This document shows positions 29,442 through 37,215 of a stretch of 37,215 nucleotides of DNA, piece by piece; positions within the stretch are counted from its first letter, which is position 1, and each line of letters begins with the position of its first letter. A model generated the notes under the pieces. The model had not been told where the DNA came from and searched no databases. It worked only from the letters and a program-made list of their open reading frames with translations. The position numbers were made by a program, and so were the translations under genes. The DNA comes from VRUE01 sp035556755 (GTDB lineage: Bacteria; Actinomycetota; Thermoleophilia; Solirubrobacterales; 70-9). The DNA is taken from contig DATMEP010000133.1 in assembly GCA_035556755.1 (NCBI GenBank), forward strand, positions 1 through 37,215, in the 5' to 3' direction.

Positions 29442-32400
29442 TTAACCCGCTCGGGACCCGTGAAGATCGATCTCGGGGAGAATTCTCTGCAGCGAGGGGG
29501 GCAGCCACCAGACCCTGTCGCCGAGCAGCAGCATCAGCGCCGGCAGCAGGACGATCCGGATCACCGTGGCGTCGAGCAGGACGGCCACGGTCAACCCGAT
29601 TCCGAGCTGGCTGACAGTGGCGATCGGCGCCCCGGCGAAGGCGATGAAGACCGCCGCCATGATCGCCGCCGCGCCGGTGATGACCCGCGCGGTTCGCTCC
29701 AGCCCGAAGGCGATCGCCTCCTCGTTCGAAGCGCCGTTCTCGTAGTGCTCGCGCATCCGCATCAGCAGGAAGACGGCGTAGTCGATCGAGAGCCCGAAGA
29801 CGATGCCGAAGATCCCCGCCGCTCCGATCGCGTCGACATAGTTCCGGCCGCCCAGCGGCCATCCCTCCGGCACCTCGAAGAGCAGGGTCAGGATCCCGAA
29901 GGCAACCGCGACCGTGACCAGGTTCAGCGCCACCGCGATCGCCGCCAGCGGGATCGCCCGCAGGATCACGACCAGGATCAGGAAGGTCGCGATCGAGATC
30001 ACCGCGATCACGATCGGGATCCGCTCGGTGATCGTGTCGGTGTAGTCGATCAGCTCGGCTGCTCCCCCGGTGACGCCGGTGTTCACGCCGGCGGCCACGG
30101 CCAGTCCGTCGGCGTCCTCCTTGAGCCGGCCGTTGAGCGCGATCGAGCCGGGCGTGTTGAAGGTGAAGCGGGGGATGACGACCATCTGGGCGGCCTGGCC
30201 GCCGTTCTCCAGGTCGACCACCCGGCCCACCTGCTTGCGTTCCTCGTCGGGAGCACCCTGCAGCGCCGAGAGCACGAAGTAGCCGGAGTCGAAGATTCCC
30301 GGCGAGGAGCGCCGCAGGCGGTCGACTCGGCGCTCGAAGCGGTTGGCGCTGACCGAGACGCGGACGCTGGCCCGGCGCAGGCCGGTCTGCAGAGGCTGCG
30401 AGCGCTGGAAGCCTTCGGCCAGCCGCTGTTCCAGCGTGTCGGCACCGCCCTTCAGGCGCTCCAGGCCGTCGACCAGCTGCGAGGTCCCGCCTCGCAGGCG
30501 CTCCAACCCGGTCGGCAGTTCGCCGGCGGCGTTCGCCAGGCGCTCGGCGCCTTTGTGCAGTTTCGCCCCTCCGTCCGCGAGCCTCGTCTGCCCTCTGCGG
30601 AGCTGACCGGAGAGGCCGTGGATTCGCTGCGCGTCGTTGCGGGCGATCGCCAGGTTTTCGACCAGGCGCTCGGCCTCGCGCGCCTCCTCGGCAAGGCTTG
30701 GGTCGGCTGCGGCCCTCTCCTTCAGCTCGGCCTGCAGGTTCCGCGCCTGGGTTAGGGCGCTGTCGCGCACCCGCCTCAGCAGTTCGCCCGCGTTGCTTTC
30801 TATCGAGAGCGCTCCGAGCTGCGCCTGGCGCTGCCCCTCCGCCAGTTTCCCGGAGCCGTCGGCGAGCTGGTCCAGGGCACCACCCGCCCGTTCCGCCCCC
30901 GAGACGGCGCGCGCGAGCCCTCCCTCGATCTGTTCCGCACCGGAGCCGGCGCGGCCCGAGCCGGTCGCCAGCAACCCCGCCCCGTAGCTCGCCTTCTCGA
31001 TCCCGGTTCGCAGCTGCCGGACGCCGTCGGTGGCGCCGCCGAGCCGGGTGCCGAGCCGCTTGAAGCGCTCCGGGTCGGCTTCGCCGCGCCCGGCGAGCAG
31101 ATCGTTGCCGCCTTCCTGCAGCGGCTCGACCCGCTCCTCGATCTGGCCCGGACCGATCACCGCCTGCACGCCGGGGTCCTCGGCGATCCGCTCCTGCCAG
31201 CGCTTCAGTGCCCCCAGCCGCCGCTCGTCGGTGATCTGCCCGCGATCGGCGACGGCGACCAGGACGAAGGGTGCGTCCCAGCCCGGGCCCGCGGCGCGGG
31301 CGATCCGCTCGGCGTCCTGGCGGGCCGGGTTGGAAGCGGGCAACTGCTCGGCGCTCGGCGGCCCCGTCTTCACCGCCAGCACCGGTGCCGCGAGCAGCAG
31401 GACGAGGGCGCCGATCAGCAGGACCGCCAGCTTCGGCCGCTTCAGCGCGGCGCCGACCATCGCCATCACCCCGGTGCCCTCAGCGGCGTGGCTGCCGAGC
31501 CGCCACCGGTTCACGTTGTGGCCGACCACGACGAGCAGGGCCGGCCCGATCAGGGCCGCGACCAGGACGCTGATGCCGGTGACGACGATCGCCGTTCCCG
31601 CCAGGGAGAGCAGCAGCTTGCCCGGCATCACGGCGAGCGTCACCAGCATCGCCAGGAAGAGGGTCGACCCGGCGAACGCGGTGGTCCGCCCGGCGGTGCG
31701 GCGGGTCATCCGAGCGGCCTCCAGCGGCGCCGCGCCGGCTTCCAGCTCCTCGCGGAAGCGGGAGACCATCAGCAGCGCGTAGTCGACTCCCAACGCCAGG
31801 CCCATCATCGCGCAGACGGTCAGCGCGAAGGCGTCGATCGAGATCCAGTCGGCGGCGATCGAGATCAGGCCGCGGGAGGTGTTGACCGTGACGGCGCCGA
31901 AGGCGAGCGGGATCGCCGCCGCAATCGGCGAGCGGAAGACGAGCAGCAGCACGATCAGCAGGATCGGGATCGCGATCAGCTCGGCCCGCTCGGTCGAGTC
32001 GACGGACTCGTCCTGGATCGCCTTCGAGAGACTGGCGAAACCGGTCTGCGTCGCCCTGACCGGCGGCGAGATCCGTTCCTCCAGGGTCTGTTCGAGGTAG
32101 GGGACGGTCTCCTTCACCGCGTCCTCGGCGTCGACGTGGAAGTCGGCGATGATCAGCGCCTTGCGGGGGCCCGGGCGAAGGCGGGCGACGCTGCCGCGGT
32201 CCCAGGGGGAGAGGGTCGAGACAGCGGGGTCGGTGCGCAGGGCGCGGATCAGCTCCGGGCCCTGCTCGTCGAGCTGGGCCGGCGGGCCCTGCAGCAGGAT
32301 TGCGAAGGGCGCGGTGTCGCCGAAGTGGCGGTGGAGCAGGTCGTTGGCGCGCGAGGATTCGGTGCCGGGGATGCTGAGCGAGGTGGGTCGGAGCTTGTCC

Positions 32401-32522
32401 TCGACTCCCTGGGCCACGACCGCAAGCGCGGCGATCGCGACGAAGGCGACCGCCAGCAGGGCGCGCGGGTGCCGCAGGGAGAGCGGCGTTCGCCCCCCCT
32501 CGTCGCCGCCACCCCTCGACAC
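29442..32522 (-). CDS. MMPL/RND family transporter with a long coiled-coil exported domain
   Basis: An RND-type exporter of about 1026 residues from GTG 32522. An upstream GTG at 32582 would add 20 residues but lies before the putative -10 box. There are two repeats, each with one leading helix, an exported domain and a five-helix bundle; DYALLMVSRFREE and DYAVFLLMRMREHYENG are the paired MMPL motifs with conserved Asp-Tyr for proton relay. The second exported domain is unusually long (about residues 370-740) and rich in Gly/Ala/Leu heptad-like repeats (LDQLADGSGKLAEGQRQAQL), predicting a long coiled coil, as in mycobacterial MmpL and YhgE/Pip-like proteins. It probably exports a lipid or small hydrophobic molecule; the substrate is unknown. 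Confidence 0.88.
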   Translation of the reverse strand: MSRGGGDEGGRTPLSLRHPRALLAVAFVAIAALAVVAQGVEDKLRPTSLSIPGTESSRANDLLHRHFGDTAPFAILLQGPPAQLDEQGPELIRALRTDPAVSTLSPWDRGSVARLRPGPRKALIIADFHVDAEDAVKETVPYLEQTLEERISPPVRATQTGFASLSKAIQDESVDSTERAELIAIPILLIVLLLVFRSPIAAAIPLAFGAVTVNTSRGLISIAADWISIDAFALTVCAMMGLALGVDYALLMVSRFREELEAGAAPLEAARMTRRTAGRTTAFAGSTLFLAMLVTLAVMPGKLLLSLAGTAIVVTGISVLVAALIGPALLVVVGHNVNRWRLGSHAAEGTGVMAMVGAALKRPKLAVLLIGALVLLLAAPVLAVKTGPPSAEQLPASNPARQDAERIARAAGPGWDAPFVLVAVADRGQITDERRLGALKRWQERIAEDPGVQAVIGPGQIEERVEPLQEGGNDLLAGRGEADPERFKRLGTRLGGATDGVRQLRTGIEKASYGAGLLATGSGRAGSGAEQIEGGLARAVSGAERAGGALDQLADGSGKLAEGQRQAQLGALSIESNAGELLRRVRDSALTQARNLQAELKERAAADPSLAEEAREAERLVENLAIARNDAQRIHGLSGQLRRGQTRLADGGAKLHKGAERLANAAGELPTGLERLRGGTSQLVDGLERLKGGADTLEQRLAEGFQRSQPLQTGLRRASVRVSVSANRFERRVDRLRRSSPGIFDSGYFVLSALQGAPDEERKQVGRVVDLENGGQAAQMVVIPRFTFNTPGSIALNGRLKEDADGLAVAAGVNTGVTGGAAELIDYTDTITERIPIVIAVISIATFLILVVILRAIPLAAIAVALNLVTVAVAFGILTLLFEVPEGWPLGGRNYVDAIGAAGIFGIVFGLSIDYAVFLLMRMREHYENGASNEEAIAFGLERTARVITGAAAIMAAVFIAFAGAPIATVSQLGIGLTVAVLLDATVIRIVLLPALMLLLGDRVWWLPPSLQRILPEIDLHGSRAG

Positions 32523-32543
32523 CCCTGAAGACACGGGGTTCTG

Positions 32544-32549
32544 TGTATA
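32544..32549 (-). promoter_or_regulatory. Putative -10 box of the MMPL gene
   Basis: On the minus strand TATACA lies 21 bases before the GTG at 32522. A small ACCCC/GGGGT hairpin (32521-32539) overlaps the start codon. The -35 is unclear. Confidence 0.35.
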
Positions 32550-32627
32550 CCAGGCGGCTGGCGCATCGCCGGGCATTAACACTGCCTACATAAAGCAGCC
32601 GCGAAGCTGCCGCCTCCTCCGAGGGAA

Positions 32628-32633
32628 TAAACT
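32628..32633 (+). promoter_or_regulatory. Putative -10 box of the qcr operon
   Basis: TAAACT lies 25 bases before the qcrA GTG start, in an AT-richer part of the divergent gap. A GCAGC/GCTGC hairpin (about 32595-32610) is just upstream. The -35 is not convincing. Confidence 0.35.
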
Positions 32634-32658
32634 CCCCTGCCCTTGCACTTGGCGGACA

Positions 32659-33330
32659 GTGGCTGACGAAGCGGACAAGAGAAACGGGACCGAGGCGACC
32701 CCGCGGGAGCGGGCCAAGCCCAACCCTCCCGGCTACTTCGAGGGCGAGTCGATGACTCGCCGGCGCGCCTTCACGGTCGCCGCCCAGGGCGTCGGCGGCA
32801 TCGCCGGCGCCGCGATCATCCTGCCCGCGGTCGGGTTCGCAGTGGCGCCGATCTTCCACCGGGGCAAGGAGCGCTGGGAGGCGGTCGGCCCGCTCGACGA
32901 CTTCGTCGAAGACACCTACCGCCAGGTCGTCTTCACCGAGACCGAGGGGATCGCCGACGCCGGCAAGACCCTCGCCTACGTGCGCAAGGGCTCGAAGCAG
33001 CTGGGCGAGGACCCGAACGAATTCATCGCGATCTCCAACCGCTGCGCCCACCTCGGCTGCCCGGTGCGGTACGTCGAGGCTGCCGGCAACTTCATCTGTC
33101 CCTGCCACGGCGGCGTCTACGACTTCGTCGGCAAGGTGCTGGGCGGCCCGCCCGTCCGGCCGCTCGACCGGTTCCAGACCCGGATCCGCGGCGGCCAGGT
33201 CGAGGTCGGTCCCCGCTACAGCGTCACCTCGCAGCTGGAGCCGGTCCGCGCCCGCGACCCCGGCGAGTTCACCGGCGGTATCTGGGAATACCTCTACCCG
33301 CCCCGTCCCTCCACCTTCCCGCCGCCATAG
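32659..33330 (+). CDS. qcrA: Menaquinol-cytochrome c reductase Rieske iron-sulfur subunit
   Basis: The 2Fe-2S subunit of the cytochrome bc complex. It has 223 residues from GTG 32659. The N-terminus carries a Tat-like signal anchor (TRRRAFTVAAQG, then a hydrophobic stretch about 43-65), giving a single membrane helix. Cluster ligands are Cys129/His131 in CAHLGC and Cys147/His150 in CPCHGG, with Cys134 and Cys149 for the disulfide. Classical actinobacterial QcrA has three membrane helices; this one has one, more like Bacillus. The open frame extends upstream into the MMPL gene, but only the GTG with its GGCGG upstream makes sense. It is followed by the two cytochrome b genes. Confidence 0.94.
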   Translation: MADEADKRNGTEATPRERAKPNPPGYFEGESMTRRRAFTVAAQGVGGIAGAAIILPAVGFAVAPIFHRGKERWEAVGPLDDFVEDTYRQVVFTETEGIADAGKTLAYVRKGSKQLGEDPNEFIAISNRCAHLGCPVRYVEAAGNFICPCHGGVYDFVGKVLGGPPVRPLDRFQTRIRGGQVEVGPRYSVTSQLEPVRARDPGEFTGGIWEYLYPPRPSTFPPP

Positions 33331-33346
33331 GGACGAGGCCTAGCCG

Positions 33347-34234
33347 ATGAAACTCGACTCGCTGATACCCGCACCGCTTCGCAAACCGGCCAAGCCGGGC
33401 AAGGGCAACGGCGCCAAGGGCGCCGCCCCGGCGGACCTCAAGACGGCGCCGCCGGAGCGGCCCTCCGAGGCGCAGAAGCTCGGCGAGCGGGCGAAAGAGG
33501 CGCCCGCCGACGTCCTCGCCTGGGTCGACCAGCGGACCGCGGCGTCCGGCTTCCTCACCGGGATGCTCTACCGCAAGGTGCCGAAGGGGACCAACTGGTT
33601 CTACACGCTCGGCTCCGCGACCCTCTTCGCCTTCATCGTCCAGGCGGTCACGGGGGTCTTCCTGGCGATGTTCTACGTGCCCTCGGCGACCGAGGCCTAC
33701 GCCTCGATCTCCCACATCAACAACGAGGTCTTCCTCGGCCAGTTCGTGCACGGGATGCACAAATGGGGCGCCACCGTGATGGTGATCCTGATCTTCCTCC
33801 ACATGGGTCGCACCTTCTTCTTCGGCGCCTACAAGTACCCGCGCGAGCTGAACTGGGTGATCGGCGTCGTGCTGCTGATCCTGACCATGACGATGGCCTT
33901 CACCGGCTACCTGCTGCCGTTCGACCAGCGCTCGTTCTGGGCCTCGATCGTCGGCATCAACATCAACGGCACCGGTCCGGTGGTCGGCCCGTACCTGAGC
34001 GACTTCCTCCGCGCCGGCCCCGAGCTCGGGGCGACGACGCTGGCCCGCTTCTACGCGATCCACATGCTGCTGTTGCCGGGGGCGATCATCGCCCTGATCG
34101 GCGCCCACCTCTACCTGGTCGTCAAGCTCGGCACGACGGCGCCGCCCTGGGTGCATGCCGAGAAGCCGAAAAACGCGGCGCCGGTCGCCCAGCTCGACGC
34201 GGGCGCTGAGGGCAACGGGGGGCCAACCCGATGA
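33347..34234 (+). CDS. qcrB: Cytochrome b6-type subunit (N-terminal half of cytochrome b)
   Basis: The heme-b subunit of the quinol-oxidising complex. It has 295 residues with four membrane helices and a charged N-terminal extension of about 60 residues. Heme ligands are His138 (GMHKWG), His152 (FLHMGR), His239 (AIHMLLLP) and His254 (GAHLYL). The second pair is separated by 14 residues, the b6/Bacillus spacing, not the 13 of mitochondrial-type bc1. Only the first half of cytochrome b is present; the other half is the next gene, overlapping by four bases (ATGA). The family is firmly identified. Confidence 0.95.
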   Translation: MKLDSLIPAPLRKPAKPGKGNGAKGAAPADLKTAPPERPSEAQKLGERAKEAPADVLAWVDQRTAASGFLTGMLYRKVPKGTNWFYTLGSATLFAFIVQAVTGVFLAMFYVPSATEAYASISHINNEVFLGQFVHGMHKWGATVMVILIFLHMGRTFFFGAYKYPRELNWVIGVVLLILTMTMAFTGYLLPFDQRSFWASIVGININGTGPVVGPYLSDFLRAGPELGATTLARFYAIHMLLLPGAIIALIGAHLYLVVKLGTTAPPWVHAEKPKNAAPVAQLDAGAEGNGGPTR

Positions 34235-34932
34235 AACCGGCCGACAAGCAGGCATACCTGGAGGAGTACGAGCTGCTGAAGAAGAAGGGCAAGCCCTTCT
34301 TCCCCTACGCGGTGCTGAAGGACTCGACGATGGCGCTGATCGTCGTCGGCGTGATCATCCTGATGTCGATCGTCCTCGGTGCCGAGCAGGGGCCGAAGGC
34401 GGACCCGACCTCGACCAGCTACGTGCCGCGGCCCGAGTGGTACTTCTTCTTCCTCTTCGAGGTGCTGCGGGTGATCAAACCGCCCGAGCTGGTCCCGATC
34501 GCGACGATCGGCATCCCGACGATCTGCATGGTCCTGCTCCTGCTGCTGCCGTTCTACGACCGCGGCCCCGAGCGGAATCCCGCTCGCCGGCCGATCGCCA
34601 CCACCGCCGGCATCCTGACCATCGTCTCAATGGCCTACCTCACCTTCCTCGGCGCCACCGGCGGGTCGCCCACCGAGATCGAGATGGAGGTCGCGCCGCG
34701 CTACGAGGCCGGCAAGGAGGTCGTCGCCGGAGCCGGCTGCCTGGCCTGCCACAAGCTCGGTGAGAACGGCAACCACGGGCCGGGCCCGGACCTGACCCAC
34801 ATCGCCTCCCAGGTGCCGCGGGCGGCGATCCTGCGCTCGGTCGAAATCGGTCCGGGTATCATGCCTTCCTTCCGCGACCTGCCGCCGAAGAAGCTGAACG
34901 AGCTCGCCGATTTCCTCGCCTCGCTCGACTAA
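34231..34932 (+). CDS. qcrC: Subunit IV-cytochrome c fusion of the bc complex
   Basis: A 233-residue fusion. The N-terminal part is subunit IV (C-terminal half of cytochrome b): the quinol-site motif PEWY at about 68-71, followed by EVLRVIKPPELVPI, and three membrane helices. The C-terminal about 75 residues are a mono-heme cytochrome c with CLACH (Cys170, Cys173, His174) and a probable axial Met211 in GIMPSF. This matches Bacillus QcrC and not the diheme QcrC of classical actinobacteria. It sits right after qcrB and 43 bases before menG. Confidence 0.94.
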   Translation: MKPADKQAYLEEYELLKKKGKPFFPYAVLKDSTMALIVVGVIILMSIVLGAEQGPKADPTSTSYVPRPEWYFFFLFEVLRVIKPPELVPIATIGIPTICMVLLLLLPFYDRGPERNPARRPIATTAGILTIVSMAYLTFLGATGGSPTEIEMEVAPRYEAGKEVVAGAGCLACHKLGENGNHGPGPDLTHIASQVPRAAILRSVEIGPGIMPSFRDLPPKKLNELADFLASLD

Positions 34933-34975
34933 ACCCTCTCGGGACTCCGCCCAGTTCGCTGGGCAGGTCAACCGT

Positions 34976-35644
34976 ATGTTCGACCGGATCGCCGGCCGCT
35001 ACGACCTGCTCAACTCGCTGATGACGGCCGGGCTCCATCACCGCTGGCGCGAGCGGGCCGCCGAGCGGGCCGAACTGCGCCCCGGAGATGCCGCTCTCGA
35101 CGTCTGCTGCGGGACCGGTGACCTGACCCTGGAGCTGTCCAGCCGGGTCTCGCCCGGCGGGCACGTGGTCGGCTGCGATTTTTCCGAGCCGATGCTCGAC
35201 CTGGCCAGGGAGAAGGCGAAGCAGCGCGGTGTCGAGGGTGTCCGCTTCGAGTGGGCCGATGCGCTCCAGCTTCCCTACGACTCGGGCCGCTTCGACGCGG
35301 TGACGGTCGGCTTCGGCGTCCGCAACTTCGCCGATCGCGATCGCGGCTTGAGCGAGATGGCACGGGTCCTGCGCCCCGGCGGTCGCCTGGTGGTGCTCGA
35401 GTTCACCGAGCCCCGGCGCCCGCCGTTCTCGACCTTCTACTCGCTCTGGTTCGACCGGATCGTCCCGGTGCTCGGGAAACTCACCTCCGACCCCGAGGCC
35501 TACAGCTACCTGCCGGAGTCCGTCCACAATTTCCCCGATCCGCGCGGACTCGCGGAGAAGATGGACGCTGCCGGTCTGGAGCGCATCCGCTGGACCTTGC
35601 TCGCAGGCGGGATCCTGACGATCCACAGCGGCATTCGCGGGTGA
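34976..35644 (+). CDS. menG: Demethylmenaquinone methyltransferase
   Basis: A SAM-dependent C-methylation, the last step of menaquinone synthesis. It has 222 residues. The SAM site is LDVCCGTGDLTLEL (about 38-51). Other signatures are the N-terminal MFDRIAGRYDLLNSLMTAGL, VTVGFGVRNFADRDRGLSEM and YLPESVHNFPDP, all MenG/UbiE. The start is the ATG at 34976. The codons just upstream read AGQVNR in frame, which resembles family N-termini, so a slightly earlier, non-standard start cannot be excluded, but no ATG/GTG/TTG is available. The stop overlaps the prenyl synthase GTG (GTGA). It supplies the quinol used by the upstream complex. Confidence 0.93.
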   Translation: MFDRIAGRYDLLNSLMTAGLHHRWRERAAERAELRPGDAALDVCCGTGDLTLELSSRVSPGGHVVGCDFSEPMLDLAREKAKQRGVEGVRFEWADALQLPYDSGRFDAVTVGFGVRNFADRDRGLSEMARVLRPGGRLVVLEFTEPRRPPFSTFYSLWFDRIVPVLGKLTSDPEAYSYLPESVHNFPDPRGLAEKMDAAGLERIRWTLLAGGILTIHSGIRG

Positions 35645-36606
35645 CCCGCCACTCGGCAGTCCCACCGCCCGTTACCGCGGTCCTCGACGCCTCGAGCCGC
35701 TGGCTGCCGGCCGGTCTCGGGCGGGTCGAGGAGATGCTGCGCGAGCAGGGCCACGGGTACGGGGACCTGCTCGCCGCCGACGCCGGGATGACCCTGGAGG
35801 CCGGCGGCAAGCGGCTGCGGCCCCTGCTGGTCCTGATCTGCGCCGGCGAGGGGGGAGAGGAGGTGGCGCCGCGGGCCGCCTGCGCGATCGAGCTGATCCA
35901 CATGGCGACGCTCGTCCACGACGACGTGCTCGACGACGCGCCGCTGAGGCGGGGCAAGCCCACCGTGGCCGCCAGCTCCGGCCGCGACCGCGCGACCGCG
36001 ACCGGCGACCTGCTCTTCTCACGCGCGTTTGCACTGCTGGCGCGCCACGGGGACCTGCGCTCGATTGAGCTGCTCTCGCGGGCCTCTGTGGCACTGGCGC
36101 GGGGAGAGCTGACCCAGCGCCAGGACGCCTACGACACCTCGGTCACCGAGGAGCGCTACCTGGAGCGTTGCCGGCTCAAGACCGGAACCCTGTTCGAATG
36201 CGCCTGCCTGCTCGGTTGCGACGACGAGGAGCTGGGCCGGTTCGGAGCCGAGATCGGCCTTGCCTTTCAACTCCTCGACGACGTGCTCGATGTCTCCGGC
36301 CCCCCCGAGCGCACGGGCAAGGCGCGGGGCACGGACCTGCTCGACGGGACCGTGACCTTGCCCCTGATCCTCGCCATCGGCGACGATCCGCAGATCGGCG
36401 CGGCCGACCTGCGGAGCCTCGACCCCCCGGCGGCCGAGGCGCTCTGCGACCGGATCGCGGCGACCGGGTCGCTCGAGAGGGTCCGCACGCGGGCGCTGGA
36501 GATGGTTGCGACCGCGAAGCGTCGGCTCGGTTCCACCAGCCTCGACCCCGAGCGGTGCAAGCTGCTCGACCTGGTCGCCGACGGCGTCGTCCAGCGCTAC
36601 GGCTGA
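35641..36606 (+). CDS. Polyprenyl diphosphate synthase (heptaprenyl/octaprenyl-type)
   Basis: A trans-prenyltransferase of 321 residues from GTG 35641. It builds the long isoprenoid tail, most likely of menaquinone given the neighbour menG. The first Asp-rich motif is LVHDDVLDDAPLRRGKPT, with GGKRLRPLLVLI before it. The second is AFQLLDDVLDVSG. The segment GTDLLDGTVTLPLILA is typical of long-chain synthases. Residues before the first motif do not allow a safe chain-length call. The open frame begins much earlier in menG, but the homology starts after the GTG. Its stop is one base from the stop of the convergent zinc-ribbon gene. Confidence 0.93.
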   Translation: MTRHSAVPPPVTAVLDASSRWLPAGLGRVEEMLREQGHGYGDLLAADAGMTLEAGGKRLRPLLVLICAGEGGEEVAPRAACAIELIHMATLVHDDVLDDAPLRRGKPTVAASSGRDRATATGDLLFSRAFALLARHGDLRSIELLSRASVALARGELTQRQDAYDTSVTEERYLERCRLKTGTLFECACLLGCDDEELGRFGAEIGLAFQLLDDVLDVSGPPERTGKARGTDLLDGTVTLPLILAIGDDPQIGAADLRSLDPPAAEALCDRIAATGSLERVRTRALEMVATAKRRLGSTSLDPERCKLLDLVADGVVQRYG

Positions 36607-36607
36607 G

Positions 36608-36940
36608 TCAGCGGAAGTCTTCGGCGCTGATCAGGTCGGCCTCGAGCGCGGTGGCGAAGGCCTCGACCACCCGCGCCATGTTCTCCAGCTCCAGCTCTTC
36701 CAGCTTGCTGGCCAGCGCCTCGGTCCCGTCGTCGAGCTCTTCGTCGTAGGCATCGATCTCGTGCTCCCCGTGAACGCTGTCGCCATTCCACTCGCACTCG
36801 GGGCAGCGTCGCCAGAGCCGCCAGTGACCGCGCGGCGAGGTCTGCTCCCAGCAGGTGGGCTGCACCAGCTTCGAGGCGCACTCAGGGCAAACGTGGAGTC
36901 CGGTGGACTTCTCGGTGTTTGTCCGGCTCGCGTTGCCCAT
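36608..36940 (-). CDS. Small zinc-ribbon protein, unknown function
   Basis: A 110-residue protein with a CPEC pair (Cys18, Cys21) and a second CPEC pair (Cys46, Cys49), which should bind one zinc; Cys30 is extra. The segment WRLWRRCPECEW suggests nucleic-acid or protein binding. The rest is acidic and helical (DEELDDGTEALASKLEELEL). I do not know the family. It is convergent with the polyprenyl synthase gene with a one-base gap. The ATG start at 36938-36940 is the first in frame. Confidence 0.7.
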   Translation of the reverse strand: MGNASRTNTEKSTGLHVCPECASKLVQPTCWEQTSPRGHWRLWRRCPECEWNGDSVHGEHEIDAYDEELDDGTEALASKLEELELENMARVVEAFATALEADLISAEDFR

Positions 36941-37085
36941 GCGTGACCAATCAACACCTGAAGTCGCTCTTTAGTCCGCGGGTTTTCGCGAACCGGCCGA
37001 AAAGTCCCATTACCGGGTAGGGGGCTTCATCCAATTCGGGGCATGCTGGCCCCACCGGCGCATCGATCCGGCTAAGGACCTATCC
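36941..37085. other. Gap before the transposase remnant
   Basis: 145 bases without a gene. A short ACCTAT/ATAGGT inverted repeat (6 bp, about 37078-37093) overlaps the stop of the transposase fragment. This stretch may hold one end of an insertion sequence and the zinc-ribbon gene promoter, but I cannot define a terminal repeat or target duplication. Confidence 0.35.
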
Positions 37086-37215
37086 CTATAGGTTCGCCGC
37101 AAGCCGCGCCCTGTGCGCTCGCTTGAAGGCGATCAGGCCGCCGGCCAGCTGCAGGAAGGCGAGGTGGTTCTCCTCCTTCTTCGACCAGCGGACGAGGATG
37201 CCGCGGTTGCGGTTG
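37086..37215 (-). mobile_element. C-terminal end of an IS5-like transposase, cut by the window edge
   Basis: The minus strand encodes 42 residues before the TAG stop. They contain RNRGILVRWSKKEENHLA followed by FLQLAGGLIAFKRAHRARL. The pattern R-x-L-x-(V/I)-RW-x-KK-x-E-N-(H/Y)-x-A-(F/L)-(L/I)-x-(L/F)-A is the C-terminus of IS5-family (DDE) transposases. The rest lies beyond the window, so whether it is intact cannot be told. It is the only mobile-element protein seen. Confidence 0.72.

Noticed and set aside
31480..33108. Long minus-strand frame across the MMPL start and qcrA
   Set aside because: It is out of frame with the MMPL protein and antisense to qcrA; low-complexity Arg/Pro/Gly translation.

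Overview
The window is GC-rich bacterial chromosome around the replication origin. Gene order is typical of Actinomycetota: on the minus strand dnaA, oriC, dnaN, recF, a DUF721/DciA-like gene, gyrB and gyrA; on the plus strand rpmH, rnpA, yidD, yidC, jag, rsmG, parA and parB. A split cytochrome b with a fused subunit IV/cytochrome c, an E. coli-length GyrB and a fused siroheme decarboxylase beside hemB and hemL suggest a deep-branching lineage, most likely class Thermoleophilia. That placement is inference from gene content.

Layout. Positions 1-502 hold an HNH nuclease gene that may start just outside the window. Positions 503-926 are a gene-free convergent spacer with two long hairpin elements. 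Positions 927-10008 hold the replication and topology block on the minus strand, with oriC at about 8543-8708. Positions 10128-14882 hold the ribosomal protein/RNase P/membrane insertion/chromosome segregation block on the plus strand, interrupted at 11653-12071 by two more hairpin elements; a parS-like site sits on the rnpA/yidD overlap. Then come tRNA-Ile(GAT), a DUF151 protein, D-Ala-D-Ala ligase with an aminotransferase, a small membrane protein, an alkaline phosphatase superfamily enzyme with a membrane glycosyltransferase-like protein, a YmdB-type phosphodiesterase, an ABC-2 exporter, a heme operon (hemB, ahbAB fusion, hemL, unknown), two secreted proteins of unknown function, an MMPL transporter, and a respiratory/quinone operon (Rieske, cytochrome b, subunit IV-cytochrome c, menG, polyprenyl synthase). 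The right edge has a zinc-ribbon protein and the C-terminal end of a transposase.

How the genes fit together. Most co-directional neighbours overlap by a few bases (ATGA, GTGA, TGATG), so translational coupling is likely throughout. The qcr-menG-polyprenyl synthase cluster joins menaquinone synthesis with menaquinol oxidation. The hemB-ahbAB-hemL cluster joins early tetrapyrrole steps with siroheme decarboxylation. Several genes have a TANNNT -10 box only 6-10 bases before the start codon, which suggests leaderless or nearly leaderless mRNAs.

The most unusual signal is a family of long hairpin repeats in the only two large intergenic gaps. Three copies (514-650, 11662-11803, 11902-12040) share a conserved 78-83 nt centre, including 26 nt identical in all three. 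Each copy has its own 27-32 bp inverted-repeat arms that differ from the other copies but still pair with each other. A fourth element (791-929) has the same overall architecture with a different centre and ends on the gyrA stop codon. I do not recognise a named family for these.
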